From Pelosinus fermentans JBW45 (GTDB lineage Bacteria; Bacillota; Negativicutes; DSM-13327): a stretch of 64,000 nt of DNA. Both the position numbers and the translations under genes were made by a program. Position 1 is the stretch's first letter; each line of letters starts with the position of its first letter. Below the pieces are notes generated by a model, which saw only the letters and a program-made list of their open reading frames with translations, was not told where the DNA came from and searched no databases. The stretch is taken from contig NZ_CP010978.1 of NCBI RefSeq assembly GCF_000271665.2, positions 4,060,501 through 4,124,500 of the forward strand. The letters are read 5' to 3'. Shown piece after piece: positions 53,995-62,340 of the stretch.

Positions 53995-54753
53995 TTATAG
54001 ATAAATGGCTCCCAAAGCCTGCCAGCCGCTTATTTTATAAATTTTTGCAAGATTGTTTGCCGTATCAATCCAAATTTCTTTATCCACTGCAGGATTTGCT
54101 GGTGCAGCAAGACCAATCGTAATGCGCACCCCTCCAACGGTTGCTGCATTGCCGCCGTTAGCAGGCATCGTGGCTGGGAAATCTGTGATTTGGCTTATCG
54201 TATGCAGATGTATCGTCGGAGCTGCGCCTGCCTGCACTGCCGTCACATGATGAGGATTATTTTTGTCATTGATATGTTCCTTTAAATCCTGCCGCGTTGC
54301 AAACAGCAGCGTATCGTTAATGATAGCTGTCACATTAGAGGCCGTACCTACGACTGTAATCAGGTCCAAAATCAACTCGACAACCCGTGAACTTCCTTTT
54401 GGCGGCAGCCACTCACTTTGGCCTCCCGAATTGGTTATGCTGTATAATATTTCTCCTTCCTGAGGATCTTTGGCATAAACGCCGACTTCACGAATAAATA
54501 ACCCTGTATCGATGTCCTTATTATGCAGTACTACCCGGATACGGCTTGTTCCATCACCAATGACCGCCATATCCTGTATTATTAACGTCATTTTAGGCGC
54601 GATCAGCTGCGTTAAGGTATCAATACTTACCCCGTCTGCCAGTAATCCGTCGCCAACCATCACCTTAGTAAATTCAAGTTTAACCCCTGTTTGCGCTTTT
54701 GCTTGCAAAGCCCGGCCTTTTTTGGTTAGGGTCATCCCCGTATATTCTGCCAT
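53995..54753 (-). CDS. phage tail fibre/collar protein (P2 gpH-like N-terminus)
   Basis: A 252-aa protein with the N-terminal DUF3751-type tail-collar fold (MTLTKKGRALQAKAQTGVKLEFTKVMVGDG) found in P2 gpH and related fibres. The C-terminal part has TIHLHTISQITDFPATMPANGG and the ending WIDTANNLAKIYKISGWQALG. The same LPANGGNA repeat occurs in the 1375-aa fibre, so the two may share assembly or recombine. GGGAGG precedes the ATG at 54753. It is the last standard tail gene before the radical SAM cassette. Confidence 0.85.
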   Translation of the reverse strand: MAEYTGMTLTKKGRALQAKAQTGVKLEFTKVMVGDGLLADGVSIDTLTQLIAPKMTLIIQDMAVIGDGTSRIRVVLHNKDIDTGLFIREVGVYAKDPQEGEILYSITNSGGQSEWLPPKGSSRVVELILDLITVVGTASNVTAIINDTLLFATRQDLKEHINDKNNPHHVTAVQAGAAPTIHLHTISQITDFPATMPANGGNAATVGGVRITIGLAAPANPAVDKEIWIDTANNLAKIYKISGWQALGAIYL

Positions 54754-54820
54754 TGTATCGCCTCCCAAGGCTATATTATAATATTGCGAACTTGACCTTA
54801 AGTAAGCTTCTGCTGTGTCT

Positions 54821-55393
54821 TTACAGCACCGTCCCTTCCGGGTAAATCGTCATTGTCTTAGCAATTCGTTGTGCACCGCCAAAGTATAAATACATTTTCC
54901 TTTCCCGATACACAAAGATATCTTCCAGCCACGAGCGGACATTCTTTACTGCCGAAACCAATTCCGTCACCCGATCGAAAGTCGCTGTATCCTGAATAAG
55001 ATCCGTACATTCGATTCGAAAAAAATACGGCTTTCCGCCGTATTCAAACCACTCTGCTATTTTGGCAGAACCCAAAATAAGGCGGGCCATTTCTTCCACT
55101 ACCGCCGGCGTGCCTTTACGGCGATGCCAGGGAATGGAATTCTTCACAAGAGTGCGCTTGGCCGCAAGTGACAGACTGTCGTCCCAGAAATCAACATGCC
55201 ATTGCCAGGCCAACAATTCAACAATATCTTCGTCAGACCAGTCCATATTGGCAAGAATGTGCAGCAACTCTCGTTGTACATCAATACACTGTATCTGCTC
55301 ATTGGCAGCCTCAGCTACTGCGACCGTGCGTTCATCATTTTTTAAGCTGGAAGGCAGGAGATCAGCCATCGACACATCTTTAAAATCAGGCAT
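54821..55393 (-). CDS. phage tail protein I (P2 gpI-like)
   Basis: A 190-aa baseplate protein of the P2 gpI family, which helps to attach fibres to the baseplate. Family stretches are LLHILANMDWSDEDIVELLAWQWHVDFWDD and IPWHRRKGTPAVVEEM. The ATG at 55393 has GGAGGAGAGG upstream and overlaps the end of gene J by 8 bp. Confidence 0.9.
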   Translation of the reverse strand: MPDFKDVSMADLLPSSLKNDERTVAVAEAANEQIQCIDVQRELLHILANMDWSDEDIVELLAWQWHVDFWDDSLSLAAKRTLVKNSIPWHRRKGTPAVVEEMARLILGSAKIAEWFEYGGKPYFFRIECTDLIQDTATFDRVTELVSAVKNVRSWLEDIFVYRERKMYLYFGGAQRIAKTMTIYPEGTVL

Positions 55394-56501
55394 TTTCCTC
55401 TCCTCCATACAAGATGCTGCTCTCTTTTACGACAGCAATCTGAGGAATCAGCAGCTCTTTAAATGCCGGCTGTCTGACTTCCACCCGTTTTGCTCCTGCA
55501 TTTTCGATGCGCTTAACGAGTTCGCTGGGATTAATATCCCGGCCGATTCTGGAGCGCTGCCAAAGTACATACTCCTCAATTGCGGCATCGACCTGCTTTT
55601 TGATATGCCCTTTGAGGGGTATGTCTTCTTTGTATAAAAAATAGGTCAGATCAATGTTATACGCAATCACTTCAGGCGGCTCAACCTGAACCTTGTCGGT
55701 CAGCGGCCGCCTCTTTTTGTCATCGCATACAGACAGCACTTCATCCAGCAGCGCTTGGCCGGGAATTTCGCCTCCTGTCAGCAGCGGGCAAATTTTCACA
55801 ACACCAGGCTGAGGTGAATATACAGCCACATCCATAATTTCCTGAGAGGCTGTTTTACTCCAATATTCATATGCGCCCTCCGGCCCGGTCGTGGAAAATC
55901 GTTCAGGAGCCTGCCTGATACGTTGGCGGAAAGGCTCATCGGTTTCCCTGTCGGCTCCGCCTTCACTGACCGTTAGATTCGTCACCGACTGAAACCAGGG
56001 AAACGGGTCAACAATTTGACTGATCGTTCCTGGCAGGAAATCATTGCCGCCGCTGCCTTCTGTCAGGCTTTCGGCGGCGACTTCCATACTGGTCTGCCCG
56101 ATCGCCACAAGGGCATCTTCCAGCGTACTGAAAAACACATCGCCTCCGGGCGTAGCCCTTGTACCGGCCGGAATAGTCACAACCTTGTCGCGAGGTGCCG
56201 ACAGCATAAAGCGCATTGTCGTCTTAGCTCTGGATGCAGGCAGGCGGGTAGTATCGACTAAATAGCCGATATGGTCAAGAAAATCTCCGGTGGCATAAGC
56301 CAGCAAATTTTGTTTGGCGCTTTGATCCATCAATACCCGCTCCTGAGCCAGCATGGAAGCAATAGACAAAAGCAGCAATCTTACCGGATCGCCTTTCGCC
56401 AGTACCCTGCCGGTCTGTTCCTGATAAGCGGTGATGACATAGTTTTCCACATCGGAAGTAGCTGTATTGACAAACTGGATTTCAGGTATATTATTAGCCA
56501 T
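55386..56501 (-). CDS. baseplate assembly protein J
   Basis: A 371-aa baseplate J protein (P2 gpJ/T4 gp6 family), which forms the wedge that triggers sheath contraction. Family features are ETDEPFRQRIRQAPERFSTTGPEGAYEYW near residue 190 and the C-terminal VKRIENAGAKRVEV. It overlaps W by eight bases and I by eight, as usual in a P2-type operon. Confidence 0.92.
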   Translation of the reverse strand: MANNIPEIQFVNTATSDVENYVITAYQEQTGRVLAKGDPVRLLLLSIASMLAQERVLMDQSAKQNLLAYATGDFLDHIGYLVDTTRLPASRAKTTMRFMLSAPRDKVVTIPAGTRATPGGDVFFSTLEDALVAIGQTSMEVAAESLTEGSGGNDFLPGTISQIVDPFPWFQSVTNLTVSEGGADRETDEPFRQRIRQAPERFSTTGPEGAYEYWSKTASQEIMDVAVYSPQPGVVKICPLLTGGEIPGQALLDEVLSVCDDKKRRPLTDKVQVEPPEVIAYNIDLTYFLYKEDIPLKGHIKKQVDAAIEEYVLWQRSRIGRDINPSELVKRIENAGAKRVEVRQPAFKELLIPQIAVVKESSILYGGEENA

Positions 56502-56802
56502 TTACTCTAACCCTCACTTTCGGTGCAAGTTTCCCCTCCAGGGCATCCCCATCGTAGATAACCTCCACTACCTCGGCGCGCGGCTCATATTTGCCGACGG
56601 CAGCGATAATCTCGCCGGTCAGCTTGGCCTTGGCCGCAGGCAGCGGACTGTCCAGCAAAGCCAGATCGACGCCGAAACTGCGGTCAAGCGGCACAGAACA
56701 GCGCACGGTAGACAGGATTGTCCTGATATTCTGCAGGATCTCAGTCATTCCTTGGGCACCAAAATCGACCTTGTCCAGCGTAGCGGTAATATCAAACTCC
56801 AT
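56494..56802 (-). CDS. baseplate wedge protein W (gp25-like)
   Basis: A 102-aa protein of the gp25/gpW lysozyme-fold family. ILQNIRTILSTVRCSVPLDRSFGVDLALLD is the conserved core with the EPR motif later (KYEPRAEVVEV). It nucleates sheath assembly at the baseplate. It overlaps gene J. Confidence 0.92.
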   Translation of the reverse strand: MEFDITATLDKVDFGAQGMTEILQNIRTILSTVRCSVPLDRSFGVDLALLDSPLPAAKAKLTGEIIAAVGKYEPRAEVVEVIYDGDALEGKLAPKVRVRVNG

Positions 56803-56858
56803 GCAGTTTTCCCCTCTCTATCATGCTTGTTGACCCGCCCCAAATTCCTGTGGGTTCA

Positions 56859-57266
56859 TCAAGCACTGCTTCTTTTATCAATATATTCCTTCAGTGTCAG
56901 ATTGACGGTGGCAACAATTACATTGCCTTTGTTGTCAAGATAGTCATACGTTTCCGATAAGCTTTCCAATACCCATTTATCCTCACCTTGCGGCTTACCG
57001 CCAATAACCAGTCTTGCAGCCTGTCCGCCATTTAACATTTTCCGTAGTTTAGCCAACTCTTCCACCGGGTTGACCCCCAGTCCGGCGTTCAGTTTCATAC
57101 TGAAGCTGACCTGATCCAGCGCCGCTCCCAGATATTCCAGAATGGGCTTGCGACCCAGTACTTCATGGCTTGCATACCGCGCCTGCCCTTGCCGGTTATA
57201 ACCGTCAAAGGTTTTCACCCGTTCATCAGATACTTCAAATACAATATCGCCAAATGTCCCAAGCAA
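56859..57266 (-). CDS. phage tail protein U (P2 gpU-like)
   Basis: A 135-aa tail protein related to P2 gpU, the tail terminator/completion family. It begins MLGTFGDIVFEVSDERVKTF and contains YASHEVLGRKPILEYLG and LVIGGKPQG. In P2 this gene stands before D; here it lies between V and W, a modest rearrangement. Confidence 0.82.
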   Translation of the reverse strand: MLGTFGDIVFEVSDERVKTFDGYNRQGQARYASHEVLGRKPILEYLGAALDQVSFSMKLNAGLGVNPVEELAKLRKMLNGGQAARLVIGGKPQGEDKWVLESLSETYDYLDNKGNVIVATVNLTLKEYIDKRSSA

Positions 57267-57314
57267 AAGCGCTCCTCCTTTCCTGATATAACGTTTGCCG
57301 TCTAATCGGGCCTG

Positions 57315-57797
57315 TCAATGAGAATGGTGATTGGTATTGCCCCCTGAATCAATAATGCTGCCGCCGGCGTGAATATTGCCGCTCACGCTGACGTTGCCGG
57401 CAATGCTGATTCCCTGCGCTGCCGTAATATTGATCTTACCTGACGTATTGACAGTCATCGTCCTGGTTTGCCGGTCATATTCGACAACAGCCCCGTCGGC
57501 AAAACGGATCTGCCGCTTCTCGGGCGAACTGACAGCAGGACGGTCAACCTCAGAATAAACTGCTCCCAGCACAAATCCCCGGGAAATGCCATTCGGCAAA
57601 AAAATACAGATAACGCTTTCCCCGATATCCGGCATACAGTAATCCTTATTTTTAAGCGTATTGGCTACAATAACCGGCAAATCATGGGATACCATGTTGT
57701 CCCTGTCTTCAAATACTACCCTGACGGTTGCTTCTGCGGCATTAACCGAAGATACCCTGCCCAGGCGGATAAGATTTTGCAACGTATTGTCCATCAA
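57315..57797 (-). CDS. baseplate spike protein V
   Basis: A 160-aa baseplate assembly protein V: an OB-fold (LIRLGRVSSVNAAEATVRVVFED) and a C-terminal triple-stranded beta-helix spike of short repeats (KINITAAQGISIAGNVSVSG), ending in NTNHHSH. The final His residues can bind iron at the spike tip, as in P2 gpV. It pierces the outer membrane. It overlaps D by four bases. Confidence 0.9.
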   Translation of the reverse strand: MMDNTLQNLIRLGRVSSVNAAEATVRVVFEDRDNMVSHDLPVIVANTLKNKDYCMPDIGESVICIFLPNGISRGFVLGAVYSEVDRPAVSSPEKRQIRFADGAVVEYDRQTRTMTVNTSGKINITAAQGISIAGNVSVSGNIHAGGSIIDSGGNTNHHSH

Positions 57798-58846
57798 TAC
57801 CCCTCCAGAATTTTACGCAATTCCACACTGACCTGATAACCGGAAGAACCGTAATCATGTTTGGCTTGTTCAATAATGTACTTGCCGTCATACCGCCCCC
57901 AGCCCTCCAGCATCACCGTCTTGCCTGAAACCAGGCGGACATCGCCTGCAAGCGTCAAGCTGGCCTTGTTTTCTTCTTTGTTCTTCTGCCGCAATAATTT
58001 TTTTGCCAGCTTTTCCGCTTCCGCAGCACTGTCCACCTTTTCATTGATCACCAGAACCTGGCCCGTATCCGGGGAGTCGGGCGGTTTAAATTCATATGCC
58101 AGCGTGGCTTTCGTCTTTGCGTCGTAATAGGATACTTTGCAGGCTGAATAACAGTCCCTGGAATTAGAAGAAAAACTGTAATTGAGTATAGTGGAGCCGC
58201 GCTTTTTGATGGTCAGTAAGACCGGCTTCCCCTCATACATCTGCTCATCGAAGATAACGATTTTGGAATAAGTAATCTTAAGGGCCAGTCCGGCTTTTTC
58301 GCATAGCATTTGCAGGAATTCCAAATCCGACTGCTGATTTTGCTCCACTCGCGAATAAAAGGGATCCTCGGCACAGGCAAAGTACTTTTCCAGTCCTCCC
58401 TTGGCGGCAATTTCTCCAAGAATAACCGACAGCCTGACCGCCTCCCAGGCTTTGTCCTTTTTCTGACCGCGCAGCGAAGAGACCACCGGCACTGCTATGG
58501 CTTTGAGATTCAATACGTCAGGCGGACCGCTCAAACTTATCTCATCCACTTGAAAGGCCCCGCATTCCAGTCTTTGTTCTTTACCGGTTTCCTCCCCATT
58601 CTTGATAAGAAGTGCCACTTTTAGCGTATCGCCCTTTTTCGGCTTCCTGCTGGCCTGCCACTGTCCACGGCTGTCTTCCAGGGTGAGCTGCAAATCGTCA
58701 GCCTGACCGCTGGCGCTATCAGTATAAGAAAAACTTAAAATAAACAGTCCAATCCCTTTAGAAATGTCTTCTTCCTGCCCTACAGAGTCTTTAGCAAGAT
58801 ACTTGATTTCCAAAGCGGTACGGCGGGCATTCATAACACTGGTCAT
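57794..58846 (-). CDS. phage late control/tail hub protein D
   Basis: A 350-aa protein of the phage late-control D family, structurally the gp27-like hub of the baseplate. The core YSRVEQNQQSDLEFLQMLCEKAGLALKIT is the conserved region. The name reflects P2 gpD. It overlaps X and V by four bases each. Confidence 0.88.
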   Translation of the reverse strand: MTSVMNARRTALEIKYLAKDSVGQEEDISKGIGLFILSFSYTDSASGQADDLQLTLEDSRGQWQASRKPKKGDTLKVALLIKNGEETGKEQRLECGAFQVDEISLSGPPDVLNLKAIAVPVVSSLRGQKKDKAWEAVRLSVILGEIAAKGGLEKYFACAEDPFYSRVEQNQQSDLEFLQMLCEKAGLALKITYSKIVIFDEQMYEGKPVLLTIKKRGSTILNYSFSSNSRDCYSACKVSYYDAKTKATLAYEFKPPDSPDTGQVLVINEKVDSAAEAEKLAKKLLRQKNKEENKASLTLAGDVRLVSGKTVMLEGWGRYDGKYIIEQAKHDYGSSGYQVSVELRKILEGY

Positions 58847-59058
58847 CCTTCATCACCTGTCCGCCAGGGAGGAAGGTCTGCTGACTTCTCCGTAACCGCA
58901 TCGGGCAGCTCAAGCAAAATCCCGGCAGAAAAAATGACTACTTCCCGAAGAGCCGTATTGGCTTCAATGAGTGTAGTCATGTAACTTTCATCTTTGTAGT
59001 TTTTATAGGCAATCATATCCCAGGTATCACCCTGAACCGTTGTATAAACGTTAGCCAA
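58843..59058 (-). CDS. phage tail protein X (LysM-like)
   Basis: A 71-aa protein of the tail protein X family, a small LysM-like domain (VQGDTWDMIAYKNYKDESYMTTLIEAN) near the hub. It overlaps the tape measure and D genes. Confidence 0.9.
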   Translation of the reverse strand: MANVYTTVQGDTWDMIAYKNYKDESYMTTLIEANTALREVVIFSAGILLELPDAVTEKSADLPPWRTGDEG

Positions 59059-60496
59059 AGGAAACTCTCCTTTCCTGCCACTGCAATTCTTTAAGCTGCC
59101 GCTTTAAGTCCATCAGCGCAGCCTGAGCCGCCTGCTGCACCTGCTGTACGGTATTACTGTCCGCATTACCGTTGATGGTAATATTAATAGGAGCGGAGAC
59201 CACAATCCCCTGTTTGGCGCTATCCCCGCCAAACACCGGCAATGCCGACCCTAAACCCGGCTGCTGCTGCTGCCCTTCAAACATGCCCAGCATACGCCCT
59301 GCAGTATACCACAGCGACACCGCCCGACTGCTGCCATCTAAAGGAATCGCCGCTTCCGGCCCTTCCTCGGCAAAGGTGGTCAGTATCGGGTGCATTATAA
59401 TGCCGCCTCTGGCGTTGCTCTGCACATCGCCAGGTGCCTCACCAGCCATATTCCCTCCGCCGAATAAACCATTCCACGCTCCTTGTATCCAGCTGAATTT
59501 TTGGCTTAGCCAGTCAAAAGCGCTGCTGAACGCTCCGGTAATGATTTCGTAGACACTGCCCAAAGCAGCCATAATATTGTCCGGTAGCTGCGTCCAAAAC
59601 TCAATGATAACGCCCACATAAGTCTCGACAATCTTGGCCAGCCCCGGAAAGGTTTCTTGAAACTTAGCCCACACGCTGTCAAGTACAACTTTAATGGTAT
59701 CCCAATTTTCGTACAGCAAAGTGCCCAACTGAATTAATCTGCCGATAGGGTTGGCATTCATCACTGTATTTAGCATTCTTTGTGACCTAGTTAGGCCCTC
59801 TACTGCTTTAGCGGCTTTTGGCATTTGATTGGAATAGGCTATAAGGCTATTTGACGGTAAATTATTGCCAACTCTTTCCTGCTTCTGTGTGACATATCCT
59901 CCTTTTGGCACTAACCTTTCTTTAGCCTCGTTTATATTCTTATTCCTTACTTTATTAACAATAGGTAGTTTGTTCCCTGTCTTGTTATTCTGAACCAATT
60001 TTGCAAGACTTGTTTTATACGCACTTAAAGCGCTTTTTAGATTGTCCCTGAAATCATTCAAAGCCCTGCCAAAACTTTGATTGTACTTTTGAGCAATCGC
60101 TTCTAGATCTGATGATTTGTCGAAGCTATTATTTTTAGATGTAGGTAATCTAACTTGCTCACTTTTTTCTGTCTTCTTATTTAATCTTTCATTAACCCAC
60201 TTATAACTTTTTTTCCCAACATCATATACGTCCTTACTCTTTTTTCCCATTTCAACAAGCTTTACTAATAAAACCCAGCTTCCTGCAAGGGCAAGGAGCG
60301 CCTTACCTGCATCATTTAATAAGTTTCCTACTTCAGGTATCATATCAATACCTGTATATTTAATTAAAGCTGAGCTTTCACCTTTTTTATCATTATTCAA
60401 ATTTATCTTAATATAGCTTGCAATTTCGATTAAAGTATCCATCTTTTTTTCAATTCTGCTTAAGTCAGTTATTTTTTCATTACTTATTTCTGCCAT
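59051..60496 (-). CDS. tail tape measure protein (short, chimeric-looking)
   Basis: A 481-aa tape measure that sets tail length. The C-terminal half has the usual features (MNANPIGRLIQLGTLLYENWDTI, ARGGIIMHPILTTFAEEGPEAAIPLDGS, then Gln-rich coil). The first ~230 residues are Lys/Asn-rich, encoded by AT-rich DNA, and look unlike the rest. At roughly 1.5 angstrom per residue the tail would be only about 70 nm. The AT-rich junction lies beside the AT-rich moron gene, so both may have come in one exchange. Confidence 0.82.
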   Translation of the reverse strand: MAEISNEKITDLSRIEKKMDTLIEIASYIKINLNNDKKGESSALIKYTGIDMIPEVGNLLNDAGKALLALAGSWVLLVKLVEMGKKSKDVYDVGKKSYKWVNERLNKKTEKSEQVRLPTSKNNSFDKSSDLEAIAQKYNQSFGRALNDFRDNLKSALSAYKTSLAKLVQNNKTGNKLPIVNKVRNKNINEAKERLVPKGGYVTQKQERVGNNLPSNSLIAYSNQMPKAAKAVEGLTRSQRMLNTVMNANPIGRLIQLGTLLYENWDTIKVVLDSVWAKFQETFPGLAKIVETYVGVIIEFWTQLPDNIMAALGSVYEIITGAFSSAFDWLSQKFSWIQGAWNGLFGGGNMAGEAPGDVQSNARGGIIMHPILTTFAEEGPEAAIPLDGSSRAVSLWYTAGRMLGMFEGQQQQPGLGSALPVFGGDSAKQGIVVSAPINITINGNADSNTVQQVQQAAQAALMDLKRQLKELQWQERRVSFG

Positions 60497-60626
60497 TTGC
60501 TTTCTCCTAACTTTATAATGTCTAAAATAAAGAAAAATATAAAGCGAACAATCCCAGTTAATTACAAATCATCAAAATTATGTTATACTTAACTAAGTTT
60601 AATTTTTATACGAAAGAGGTTTTATA

Positions 60627-61196
60627 ATGAAATGTTATAAATGTGGTCAACCTCTTGATTTAGAAATGAATTATTGTTACAAGTGTGGAACAAAATTAAA
60701 CACCACTAATGCTTTAAATTCAAATCAAGAAAAGCCCGGTTTTTTCAAAAAAATTGCAAAAGCTTTATTTTCTTTGGGAGAAACGAAAGGCGCTATTATT
60801 CTATGTGTTACAATGACTTTAATAATATTTTTTTCATGGCAACTTTATTGGTATTTTAATTATTATAAAGTCGCTTATACAATGAAAGCTTCAGAACTTG
60901 CTTATGAGTATAAGACAAATCTGGAAGTTGCTGATAAAAAATATAATAAAAGCGTCATTAGACTTAATGGTGAAGTTAAAGAAAAAGGGCTTTTCAATGA
61001 TGGTGATATTTTTCTGTTACTTTATAACGAAGATAACACCTACGTTCGAGTCGTGTTTTCTGCAGATCAGTGGAATAAAATACTGAATATTAAAGAAGGA
61101 GATATTATCGACGTTCGAAGTATATGCCGTGGACTAGTTCCTCAAATGGACTTAAAAAAAATTGATATCCAACTACGGGCTGTAAAAGAAGAATAA
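60627..61196 (+). CDS. inserted zinc-ribbon membrane protein with OB-like domain (moron)
   Basis: A 189-aa protein on the strand opposite to the tail operon. It has an N-terminal zinc ribbon (CYKCGQPLDLEMNYCYKCG), one membrane helix at about residues 54-74, and a C-terminal beta-rich domain (NKSVIRLNGEVKEKGLFNDGDIFLLL) like the tRNA_anti/OB fold. GAAAGAGG lies upstream. It is clearly more AT-rich than its neighbours. It looks like a phage moron, perhaps giving the host protection or altering its envelope; function unknown. Confidence 0.7.
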   Translation: MKCYKCGQPLDLEMNYCYKCGTKLNTTNALNSNQEKPGFFKKIAKALFSLGETKGAIILCVTMTLIIFFSWQLYWYFNYYKVAYTMKASELAYEYKTNLEVADKKYNKSVIRLNGEVKEKGLFNDGDIFLLLYNEDNTYVRVVFSADQWNKILNIKEGDIIDVRSICRGLVPQMDLKKIDIQLRAVKEE

Positions 61197-61214
61197 GCAA
61201 TCTTGACCATATTT

Positions 61215-61669
61215 CTATAACCGATTCTCCCCCCTCATCTGCTCCTCAATCGCTGCAATCCAGTCCGCCCAATCGATCAGTGGCATTTCGAGCCAATAGG
61301 AAAGCGGAGTCTTTGTGGCCCTGGTCAGGGAGAGGCTGACTTGCCGAATGGTTTTACTTGTCTCTTTGCCCAGACCTATTCGAACAAAAAACTTTGCACT
61401 TCAACCGTCAACTGGGAGAATTCTTTGGCAGGCAAAGCCAGCACTAAATCGATAGGCACTTTTGCTGCTTTGGCCCCAACAACAGCGTAGTAGGATTTGG
61501 ATAGTTCCACTACCGGCGATGTTTCGCCAATGGTGCGGACTTCACGGCTTGCTTCTAATAGATCTTTGCCAGTAAGCGCCTCTAAATCCAAATTTAGTTC
61601 GGTATATTCTTTCTCTTCAAAGATAAACGGTTTATTAAAGGTGATTACCCGTGCTTTCGTATTTTCCAT
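61215..61669 (-). CDS. tail assembly chaperone with programmed -1 frameshift (E/E' type)
   Basis: The zero frame (61376-61669) encodes a 97-aa tail assembly protein (NKPFIFEEKEYTELNLDLEAL to VQSFLFE). Near its end, at 61385-61391, the minus strand reads T_TTT_TTG, a classic slippery heptamer. After a -1 slip the frame continues VRIGLGKETSKTIRQVSLSL to IDWADWIAAIEEQMRGENRL and stops at 61215, giving a ~151-aa product. This is the G/GT (lambda) or E/E' (P2) strategy for chaperoning the tape measure. The downstream part matches the usual small hydrophobic/Trp-containing extension. Confidence 0.85.
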
Positions 61670-61722
61670 CTGTTATTCTCCTTATCATTTTCAATTTATG
61701 TTTACAAAGCTTGCATAAAGAT

Positions 61723-61753
61723 GCTATGGCAGGGTTTAAGACTCTGCCATAGC
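61723..61753. terminator. hairpin between tube and chaperone genes
   Basis: GCTATGGCAG and CTGCCATAGC flank an 11-nt loop, with TTTTTTT on the plus-strand side. It lies between the abundant tube gene and the low-abundance chaperone gene; partial termination or mRNA processing may set their ratio. In the minus direction the U-run is missing, so strength is uncertain. Confidence 0.55.
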
Positions 61754-61800
61754 TTTTTTTCGCCTCGCCAGTATTCTACAGTTTTAAGGTTGTCAAGATA

Positions 61801-62322
61801 CTAGTTAAGCCCTAAAGCCGCTCGGACAGGAGCCAAGTAGTCCTCCCCGTCAATTTTGCAGACATAGTTATACTTATCAATCTCTACTTGTGATTTGCCG
61901 TTAATGGAAATATTGATATAGATTACCTCAAACTCATTGCTGGTTCCCATAACCGCGCTTGAATCCAGCTTGCCAAGGCCGGTCTTTTTGGGTCTGCAGC
62001 GAACTACCACTTTCACCGGCAAAACAACATACTCACCGGAGGTGGTATCAAAAGTCTGTATTGCACCGCGGATATCGAGATGATGGGCTTTCTGCTGAAT
62101 AAGGTGGACAGTGGATTTAGCCAGTGTCCTCCAGTTGAGTTTAAGGTTCATGCTGCCAAAATGCCCCATCACCGGGCTGTCAACCTCACCGGCAATGCCT
62201 GCGCCTTTAACAACATCTGTTTTAGCGTCAATGGACGGCAGCTCGACATCAGCAATGCCGAGTAAATCTTTGCCATCTTCATATACTCTGAAATTAATCA
62301 GTTTTTCAGGAATAAAATTCAT
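61801..62322 (-). CDS. major tail tube protein (P2 FII-like)
   Basis: A 173-aa tube protein of the contractile-tail FII family. Typical stretches are NFRVYEDGKDLLGIADVELPSID and VDSPVMGHFGSMNLKLNWRTL. It polymerises into the inner tube. It lies 18 bp after the sheath gene. Confidence 0.92.
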   Translation of the reverse strand: MNFIPEKLINFRVYEDGKDLLGIADVELPSIDAKTDVVKGAGIAGEVDSPVMGHFGSMNLKLNWRTLAKSTVHLIQQKAHHLDIRGAIQTFDTTSGEYVVLPVKVVVRCRPKKTGLGKLDSSAVMGTSNEFEVIYINISINGKSQVEIDKYNYVCKIDGEDYLAPVRAALGLN

Positions 62323-62340
62323 TTAGGCCACCTCCGTTTT

